A stretch of 64,000 nucleotides of DNA, from the NCBI GenBank assembly GCA_951394405.1, contig OX596341.1:3100001-3164000 (forward strand). Direction: 5' to 3'. The notes below the pieces were generated by a model, which made no database searches, had not been told where the DNA came from, and saw only the letters and a list, made by a program, of their open reading frames with translations. The first letter of the stretch is position 1. Every line of letters starts with the position of its first letter. Positions 56,258 to 64,000 of the stretch are shown here, one piece after another. Both the position numbers and the translations under genes were made by a program. The stretch is from Coprinellus micaceus. Taxonomy: Eukaryota > Basidiomycota > Agaricomycetes > Agaricales > Psathyrellaceae.

Positions 56258-57460
56258 ATGCAGCTCACGGGTATCTTCGCTCTGCTCGCCATCGCCCTCC
56301 CCGCCGCCTTGGCCCACCCCGCCATTCTCCGCCGTGACGATGCCCCCACCGACTCCTCCTCCACCTCATCGTCCGGTCCCGAACACCCGGAGATGGAGCA
56401 CCACGACTTCCACCCCGGTTCTATCTCTGGACACGGCAAGGCCTACGACCACACATACTCCTCCCACAAGCTCGACTCCACCTGGGCCGGGTCGGAGGGG
56501 AAGAAGTACGAGCAGTCCCAGGCCGCGTACAAGTCCGTGAACAAGTGCGAAGGGCATACCGGGCAGGGCGAGAAGTGCGATACCTGGAACGCCAACGAGG
56601 CGAGTGGGGAGGCGCATGCCGAGAGCCAGAGCGTTGCGGGCGAGGTGCATGAGAGTACACAGAAGGATGACGTCGATTGGGAGGTCAAAGCGTTCGAGAA
56701 GGAGAAGGAGAAGAAGGAGGACGAGAAAAAGGAAGACGAGAAAAAGGAGAACGAGAAAAAGGAGAACGAGAAGGAGGATGAGAAGAAGGACGGCGTGAAG
56801 AAGGAGGATGAGAAGAAGGAGGATAAGAAGAAGGAGGGTGAGCGGAAGACCTGGACCTTTTGGAGCCGCCAGGAGGATGGTATCACTGAGGTCGTCTCGG
56901 ACACCGAAGGTTAGCCCTGTCCCAGTTCGTCGTATTGGTTCATACTCTGACGAATATTATTCTCCCCTTCTCGATCCCATCTCCACCGCTCCCCATCCCG
57001 GACGCTAACACAGGTCCCTTCACCGAGGGCGATGATACCCCGGACGCCGACGTGTCCACGGACGACTCTGGTGACCTCTCCCGCCGTGGCGATTGGGGCG
57101 GTAGCGGTATGACCTTTGGAGGTATGAGCAAGTCTTTCGGGACGAGCAAGTCTGCTGGTATCAACAAGTCTGGAGACGTGAGCAAGTCTAGCGGGATAAA
57201 CAGCTCTGGCGACGTGAGCAAGGCTAGCACCGACTCTACCTCCGACGTTTCTTCGATTTTCCAGGGCTTCGATACTTCTTCTCTCCTTGAGGGTGGCCTT
57301 GTGGATGACGGTGATAGTAAGTCCCCCATTCCCTCCGCTTGATCGAGTTGGAATGCATGTTAATTGTGGCTCGAACTTCATAGCTGCCGCCGGTGTTCAG
57401 AGGACCGGCGAGTTCGGTCTGGGTGGTTCTGTTCTCAAGGGGTTTGGCCTCATGGGCTGA
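56258..57460 (+). CDS. Lys/Glu-rich secreted protein, charged family member 4
   Basis: Exons 56258-56909, 57014-57316 and 57384-57460 join in phase to 343 residues. The signal peptide MQLTGIFALLAIALPAALAH matches the other three members. A Cys pair (KCEGHTGQGEKC) lies in the middle, then a run of EKKEDEKKEDEKKENEK repeats. Exons 2 and 3 add a Ser/Gly/Asp-rich part with tandem SGDVSKSSGIN/AGINKSGDVSK units and a hydrophobic end (GLGGSVLKGFGLMG). This is the only member with introns in the coding body. No domain is recognised; an extracellular disordered protein is the simplest reading. It is the only one of the four transcribed rightwards. Confidence 0.85.
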
Positions 57461-58279
57461 GCAATCATTTCCACCCACCCCTCCTTTCACGCCCCTTTCT
57501 TCGGCGGCTCCACTCCTCTTCGCTTTCTAGTTGTCCTACCTCCTTCCCGCGCCTTTCGCCTTCTCCCCATCCGTGTTGAACGCTCGTTCTCTATATACCC
57601 ATCACTTCTTCACCCTTCATCCATTCGTTCGGTCACTTCCCTTGTTTTAGCTGTTGTCTGTTCTGATGGTCCGTGGCGTACTCCTTCGTTTATGTGCGCT
57701 TCGTTTTGCTTTCGAGTTTCTCTGTTACGCGGGGATGTATTGTATGAGGGGTCTGAGGATGAAGACCTGTAATGGGGAGGTTGCGGTGTTAAATATTAGG
57801 CTCAATATTAGGCTCGATTTGAACTTCCACCTTTCCCTTCGTTCGAACGTATCCTTCGTCTGAGGGCTCCCTCGTACGTGAGTGATCTGAAGCCGCTTCA
57901 CCGATTCACACACTGATCGTCCGTCTAACTTGATAGTTCGCGGCGTTGACATGGCCACCCTGCTAAACCTCCTCACCTCGAACTATCGTAGCTCGGGCTG
58001 AACCAGTTTCTCCCCTTGCTCATGCCTCTGATCTGGCCGGTCGACTGGGCCGGACTGGCGCTACGCAGCTGTCACGTCCTGAATACCCCTTGTCCTGGTC
58101 GACGTTGAGTTCCCCCTGTCTGTTTACACTTCTTATAAGGCTGGCTCGGGGCGCCAATGACTTTATCATCCTCTTCTCCGCCCCGTCCAACAGCTCCTCA
58201 CTGACACTTTTCGCCAATCTACCCTTCACCCAGCCATAGGAACCTCTCGCTCGGCGATCTCATATCGTCAATCGGCAAC
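57461..58279. other. 3' region of charged member 4 and promoter of the ferritin-like gene
   Basis: An AATATTAGGCTC(G/A) direct repeat lies at about 57792-57815. TTATAAG at about 58133-58139 is the likely TATA element for the gene starting at 58280. Confidence 0.45.
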
Positions 58280-59624
58280 ATGAAGTTCCTCGGGATTCTC
58301 TCTACCCTGGCAGCCGTGCTCCCCGCTGTGCTCGCCCGTCCCGGGAGGCTTGTTGGACGTCAAGATGCCACTGCAACCGACGATGCTCCTACCTACAACA
58401 CGGATAGCGGTACGTCGTTCCTCGTCTTCATCTCCGGCCTGTATCTGACACACTGTCCCCTCCTTCGCCGATCTCACACATCCTCGATTTCACACCTAAC
58501 CTTCCATCATCGCTCTCTCGTCGATCCCCTACCTACCCACTGGCTCTTCATCAGACATGCGTCTGCTCAACCTCGCCCTCGTTCTTGAGCATGTCATGCA
58601 AGGAATGTACGATCAGTCTTTCGCGAACTACACCGCCGAGGACTGGACCGCAGCTGGATACTCTCTCGCTACACGAGACCGGTACCTCCAGATGCAGGCG
58701 TACGAGAATACGCATGCCCAGATCTTGACGGATGTCGTCGTGAACGGTGGTGGGGACATCATCGGGGCTTGTTCGTACAAGTTGTGAGTGGATCTTCTCT
58801 TCACTAGCCTGGGATGAGACGCCGATGAGTTCTCTTAACTTTAAGTGCCTCGACGAATGTGGATGAGTTCGTCGCCGTTAGCGAGATCGTCGAGACCATG
58901 GCTGTCGATACCTACAATGGTATGCTGGAGTATATCGAGGATAAGGTTCGTTTCTACCCCGGTCTTTCCGATGGAGCCTGACTTTGGCGTACCTGCCTAC
59001 AGGATACGCTTACCTTGATCTCCTCCATCATGAACACCAAGGCTCGCCATGCCGCCTGGATCGGCTCGATTAGGGGAGTCAACCCATGGAGTACCGCATA
59101 CGAGGTACGTGCTTCGCCCAAGATCCAACTGTCCCTCAGATAACAACTCAATGCTACGACGCATTTAGATCCCACTTTCCATCAACGGCTCCTTCAATAT
59201 CGTCGGGACCCACATCATCCGCGGAACCTGCCCTAAAACCAACAGCCTCATAACCATGCTCCCCATTGGCGTCTACGACTACGCCAACATCAACTTCGGC
59301 TCCACCCCTACTCCCGGGGGCTCCGTCTCCATGACCCTCCAATACCTTCCTTACGATCTCCCCGACGTCCTTGTCGCTACGTTCCTCACTGGAACCGATA
59401 CCTACTACGCGCCTGTCGTCGAGTCCGTCTTGGGCGACGGGACTACGGGCTTGAGTGTGACGGTTCCTTGGGAGGTGGCTGGGATGGGCGCGGTGTATGT
59501 CATGCTTGTGGAGCCTGATGCAGATGGGAATGTGAGTGGGGATGTGAATACGGAGACTATCTATGCTGGTCCCGCGATGGCGATGTTCCCTTTCGATGCA
59601 GAGGGTCATAGCCTGTGGGCTTAG
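58280..59624 (+). CDS. secreted ferritin-like domain protein (Rds1 type)
   Basis: Exons 58280-58409, 58555-58783, 58846-58945, 59003-59104 and 59169-59624 join in phase to 338 residues. A signal peptide (MKFLGILSTLAAVLPAVLAR) precedes a ferritin-like four-helix region at about 44-185: LLNLALVLEHVMQGMY, DRYLQMQAYENTHAQIL, VSEIVETMAVDTYNGML and SIMNTKARHAAWIG supply the Glu/His positions of the fold. The C-terminal 140 residues are beta-rich (TLQYLPYDLPDVLVATFLTG, LSVTVPWEVAGMGAVYVML). This matches fungal Rds1-type stress proteins, induced by starvation in fission yeast; metal binding is expected for the fold but not shown. All exons are intact. Confidence 0.88.
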
Positions 59625-60600
59625 GACGCGTTAGACGCTCAGTGGGAGTCGTAAACTCGCGTGGTTTTGGGATATTTTGTCACCTCATATACCTTCCTTT
59701 TGTCATTAATTCCATCTATATACCTCGATACATTTCTCTTCAGTGTCACTCTAACGACGGTTACCTACATCGTCGATGCCTACTAGTGACCCTCATCGAC
59801 AGTAGGTCTCTCTTCCTCCTCGTTCTCATGATCCTGATCCCTTGAGATCACCCCACCGCACAACGAACTCACATATATCAAGACCTACTCCCTATTCAGG
59901 CCCGAGGAAGGGACGGCCGCGGCCATTTCTGTCGATGCAAGGCCAGTGTCGACGGCACTGGGGAGCGATCGAATTGCTTGGTGCCTCCTCGACCTTCAGC
60001 TGAAAGGATAATGCCGTACCATCTATAGTCAGGTATGGCACCGTACGTCAGTCTCAGATATTCTCAATGCGTCTACGACTGTGAAATAAAACAGTCGAAA
60101 GAGACACAAACCCCAAACACGTCGAGTCCGTCGTAGACCATCCATGTTCATCGAACGCGTTCGCCCTGATCTCACTGTGTTCCCTGGGAACGTCAACAGC
60201 GGGATATTACCACGTACAGCACGTCACCGAAGTCTCATGGTCTCACCAGTGTCCTACCACTTCACCACGAGGCTTTCTCCCGATACCCCTGAGGTTCCGT
60301 TGTGACTACGAAACGGTGCAACAATTTACACTTGGGATACGACGATACTCCAGGAGACTGCAGAGGGATGGCCAGTTACTAATGTACAACGAGACTGATA
60401 CGCGTAGTGCGAGACACGAGTCAGAGACACGACGGATAAAGGGGAGACAATAGTTTAAGACCTTGTCTAAGAAAGCATGGGGCAGGGAAAGCGAATAAGG
60501 GCGCATGGGAGATGAAAGGGTACGCCATATGTACACAGGTCAAGGATATCGACGCATAGAGAAAACAGAAGGTTTTTTTTGAAGCATAAAATTCTCCGTG
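59625..60600. other. intergenic; tRNA-like fragment rejected
   Basis: The sequence around 60237-60275 (reverse strand CCTCGTGGTGAAGTGGTAGG) resembles a tRNA D arm with a Pol III A box, but no T arm follows at the right distance. A T run lies at 60573-60580. Nothing else is seen. Confidence 0.4.
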
Positions 60601-60624
60601 AGGAGGCCGATGGGCCTTCAGCGT

Positions 60625-61161
60625 TCACGCCGGGTAATCGAGGCTGGTGTCGTCGACGTTGTACCTGAGAACAAGGCGTTGGAGTCTGGACTGGCTTTCT
60701 TCGTCGAATATGGCCGACACCTCCTGGAGTGACGAACGGAGGTCGGTGTGCACCACCAACGACTTCAGACGACGCAAGGCCATCTCAGTGGTGAGGAGCT
60801 TCAACACCGAGTGGAGGAGGATGTCCTCGGGCACCCCGATACCTGACTGGCTGGTCCGTGTGCTGACGATTTTGACAGCGAGTGGTTGGTTCCCCGTCGA
60901 GTCGAGGACGGCGTAAAGACGAGGGAGAATGCGAGACAGGGCCGCCTTTCGGAGGTTGATGTTGATAGTCGCCCAGCCAGACGAGTCGCTCAGCGCGAAG
61001 CGGGAGAGGTACGTCGTGGACATGGTGGTGCGTGGTTGAGAGCGTTGATGGCAGAATTCCCTGTGAACCATCTGATCAGAGTGATCCAGTATGACTTCGA
61101 TGTACATTGCGTACTGAGGAGAGTCTAGCGCCCAGGCAAGGGGAACGGTAAGGATAAGCAA
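60625..61161 (-). CDS. hypothetical protein, possibly F-box-like
   Basis: The reverse strand holds an open frame whose first good ATG (61023-61021, MSTTYLSRFALSDSSGWATI) gives about 130 residues. The frame stays open upstream to about 61190 and reads ILQRVFSLLILTVPLAW, reminiscent of the ILQRIF core of basidiomycete F-box proteins but without its LPPE start. The later LKLLTTEMALRRLKSLVVHT and SQSRLQRLVLRYN look like leucine-rich segments that follow F-boxes. The gene may be truncated or have unseen exons. Composition is coding-like; the assignment is weak. Confidence 0.4.
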   Translation of the reverse strand: MLILTVPLAWALDSPQYAMYIEVILDHSDQMVHREFCHQRSQPRTTMSTTYLSRFALSDSSGWATININLRKAALSRILPRLYAVLDSTGNQPLAVKIVSTRTSQSGIGVPEDILLHSVLKLLTTEMALRRLKSLVVHTDLRSSLQEVSAIFDEESQSRLQRLVLRYNVDDTSLDYPA

Positions 61162-61189
61162 CGAGAAAACACGCTGGAGGATGCTGATG

Positions 61190-63836
61190 GGGGAGGACGT
61201 CGCAGTCCGTAGTCAGGCAGGTTGGGGAAGAAAGGAAAGGTTGATACACTCATTTGACCCCATTCATCGCCTACGCATCCCCCTTCAAATTCCCACACCC
61301 TTCACACGGGCCTCGTTCCTGGCTCTTCACAGCCTCAAGTTTTCCATTTCCGTACTCCGAGGCGTACAGGGGAGATGGGGCTTGGTACGGGTAGGACTCT
61401 CCCTAACCCGCCTGGAGCGCTCAGGGAGCTATGGAATATTTTTTTGTCTGAGCGCCTATCACAAGATGAGGTGATTTGTTCTTTGAATCTTCCGGGATCA
61501 TCAGTGATATGTTTTATTTCACAGATTCGAGCTGCTGCCTGCAGGCGCTTGGGGCTTTTACCCGGAGTCCGATAAGCTCTTATCATATCGTCATTGCACC
61601 CCGTGAGGGGTCCTCGTGCCACAGGTAGTGATCAACCCAGCCCCCTTGGTGCCTGCCTTCCTTCAGGAGCAGGGTTCGCCGTTTTGAGACGTCACATCCC
61701 TCCGGATTGGCGCCCCAATTGCTCGATTGGTGCACGAACGTCGAAAATTAGGCATCTCCTCGACTGATCATGGCCGTTTTAATACGCCAACATCCGGGAG
61801 ATACATCTGTCATATACGATCTGGGTATGCATGAGGTCCCAAGGCGCAGTGGTTCCCTCTTTGAACTCAGCTCACTCGACGGGGACCACTTTAGTTTCCG
61901 ATCTGAGACGAAGGGCTCGATGCATCTGAACTCGAGATCGAAGCCTACATAGTCAGGAGACCGTAAAAACCGGCGTTTGGGATGGAGGTGCTGCGTTTCT
62001 GGCAATTGAGTCGGAGCCCTTTATTGGATTAAGATAGGTTGAGTGCGTGATGCAGAGCAGCGCGAATAGACAGAGAATTCGACCCAGGGGCTATAACTCG
62101 TACTCCTGCACCTCTGTAGCCTCAAGGTTTACCCCGTGTTTCCTCACCTCCAGTACTCGACTGCTGTCTAGCCCGTTTCACTCGGCCACAGAGTATCCTA
62201 TGATACGATCCTTTCTTCGGTCCCACTTCCAGCCCTCCGCCGAACCTCACTAGATTGTCAAATGGCGTGATTGGCGCCCCATTGGCAATAGTCCCAAATA
62301 TCATTCTTTTTGGACTACGTGCTTTTCCTCTCGTCCAATAGCAAAGTTAGCTCAAGGGGAGATGGAGAGGAAACGGGGGCCGGGGATCATCCGGCCAATT
62401 CGCTCCTGGTCTGTGCGCCTCAAAGTTCAAACATCCTGTCATCGCTCCCAATTCAATTGCTCGTCGTTGCTTTCGAACTCTCGTCTTCCTTCCGCTCAAC
62501 CATCGACATATTTACCCTGCCCATGCTCAATCGACCATAGACGTTCCTTGAGCGTCAATTTCGCACCCTCTGAGCAAGCTTTCGGGGCCTCCCGTGAGGT
62601 GACGCATCGACGCCCGACCCCTCAACGCCCCCCGGGCGGCCACGTAGTCGACAGCCACGCTTCTTTCTCAGCGCTATAAAGCGCGACAACAGCCCAGAGA
62701 GGGATGTATCGGGTTCTCAATGGGCTTCTGACGTCCTTCAAGAATACCAACTTCACTAGTCACTGCAGCTATCCTGCGGACTGAACCTCATCTTCACCTC
62801 CCTCCTCCCTTAGTCGCTTGCGTCTCCTCTCGCACATTGGGATGGAGAGACGGGTGTGGTGGGATTGATTGTAGAGGCACCTCTACCACCATCGATAGCC
62901 TATGCTGTTCCTTCTTCTGTGTCCTAGGGCGTCAGGGCAAGCGACGCCGTGGTCGCCAATGCAGTCTACCATATCTAATGGTACGCATCCCTATCCCGAC
63001 AGATTTTTCGCATTCTAACCCAACGACATCTCTCTCGCTTCCTCATATCGCCATTCATCTCCGCCTACTATAAATATCCGCCTCGTTCTCCTGGGCGCAC
63101 TCGCCGCTGCAGTACCCAGCTTCTCTCGGAAGCGGGATCATCCAGAGTTTATCCTCAGTGGACGGGCATTTTAGGTCTTTGGAAGGCGCGGTCGCGTCAG
63201 AGGGGCGACGGCGGTCGGGGCCCGTGGGTAGAGCTTGTGATTTTCTCTTAACGATGAAGCTGATAGTCACTTATTAGTGGCGCGAAGGCTGGAATCAGGC
63301 CCAGACGTCGTTACAACATCCACGATGATGGATCGGATACCATCCAGTCTATCTCGTCCAACCCACCTCCCGAATCCGAGATTGTGGACACACTCGAGGA
63401 CTGGCCACCTACAATCGTCGTGCCCTTCTTGTCCGCTTCACCTATCCATCTCGTAACACCGAACAATATTTCAAATTCCCGGTGCTGTGTGTACCCGAGA
63501 ATCCCGCCCTGTGTGTCCCGCCTCAGTGCTCGTGCTCACGGTCAGCCCCCATACGGGGAGCTACCCTTGTACTCTTCGCGCTTTGGCTTATCCCTCACTC
63601 CCAGCCCCGCCTCGAGTCTCGTCATCGCCGTTGTTCCTGTTGGGGAGAACGCGTAATCCACGACAATTCAAGTCGTTTTCGGATGTCTCTTTGTGCGACG
63701 GCCATGAGCGACAATCCCACTGAGTATCGCTATGCCTGGCCGTGCTGGGCATAAATTGGTACGGCCTCGTTTGTTCGGCCACGCAGCTCAGCCTTCATCC
63801 GCTCCAACCGACTGAACCACTCTCCCCGCAACGAAA
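61190..63836. other. 2.6 kb without a recognised gene
   Basis: A GATTGGCGCCCC block occurs at about 61703 and 62269, same orientation, with slightly different continuations (AATTGCTC and ATTGGCAA). 62340-62690 has short frames only. A CATAAATT stretch near 63751 is a weak TATA candidate for the next gene. Confidence 0.4.
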
Positions 63837-64000
63837 ATGCAGTTCTCCCCACCCTTCGTCTCCCTCATTGCCCTTTGCTGTGAGTCTTCGGTACCTCTTG
63901 CAACATTGAGCTCTCACTCACTCAACGTTCTTCCATCCTCTTTCTTCTCAGTGGTCACCTTGGTCGCTTCATCACCCGTCCCCGCGCCCGTAACACACTT
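63837..64000 (+). CDS. secreted protein, N-terminal part only (runs off window)
   Basis: Exon 1 at 63837-63879 and exon 2 from 63952 are separated by a 72-nt GT-AG intron. They encode MQFSPPFVSLIALCL then VTLVASSPVPAPVTH before the window ends. This is a standard signal peptide with a cleavage region near VASSP. Too little is visible to assign a family. Confidence 0.6.
   Translation, partial: MQFSPPFVSLIALCCESSVPLATLSSHSLNVLPSSFFSVVTLVASSPVPAPVTH

Noticed and set aside
60237..60275. tRNA-like D-arm sequence on the reverse strand
   Set aside because: The A-box-like part is present, but no T arm with TTCGA and no closing acceptor strand are found at the right distance.

Overview
The window looks like nuclear DNA of a basidiomycete fungus, probably an agaricomycete. 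The evidence is short introns (about 50-100 nt) with GT-AG borders, many small secreted proteins, and families typical of mushroom-forming fungi: DUF6533 membrane protein, DUF1996, Kre9/KNH, ferritin-like Rds1-type protein and a fungal CBM1. All gene models were spliced by eye and checked for reading phase; none was searched against a database.

Left part (1-26 kb): gene-poor and repeat-rich. It holds a Kre9/KNH-type surface protein (3.1-4.3 kb), two facing-away copies of a cysteine-rich small secreted protein (10.5-11.0 and 23.3-23.8 kb), two copies of a 91-residue protein of unknown function (20.7-21.0 and 24.4-24.7 kb), an unrecognised 308-residue protein (15.3-16.3 kb), a 1.3 kb inverted-repeat element (12.0-13.3 kb) and several decayed tandem or dispersed repeats. 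An array of a GCGACTGGTCGC motif lies downstream of both secreted-protein copies and also at the very start of the window, so a third copy probably ends just upstream of position 1.

Middle (26-43 kb): denser and more conserved. It contains a ten-exon DUF1996 gene with a 5-nt exon, a tRNA-Arg(ACG), a Lys/Glu-rich secreted protein, a thaumatin-like plus beta-trefoil lectin gene carrying two frame or stop lesions, a ten-exon DUF6533 seven-helix protein, and a 2048-residue PHD-SET protein of the Set3/MLL5 type. One 828-nt intron of the last holds three large hairpins whose arms covary.

Right part (43-64 kb): a segmental duplication (unit A about 45.2-48.5 kb, unit B about 49.1-51.7 kb). Each unit carries a Lys/Asp-rich secreted protein transcribed leftwards from a shared two-way promoter region. 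In unit B the rightward partner is a 64-residue secreted protein that is little more than a cellulose-binding module (CBM1); in unit A only a decayed start of that gene remains. Then come an unrecognised 669-residue protein, a fourth member of the charged secreted family, a ferritin-like Rds1-type secreted protein, a short uncertain F-box-like ORF, and the start of another secreted protein running off the window.

Most genes carry signal peptides, so the common theme is secretion and the cell surface: wall-associated proteins, carbohydrate binding and unknown effector-like proteins, many of them in recently duplicated pairs. The SET3-like chromatin protein, the DUF6533 protein and the two cytosolic unknowns are the exceptions.
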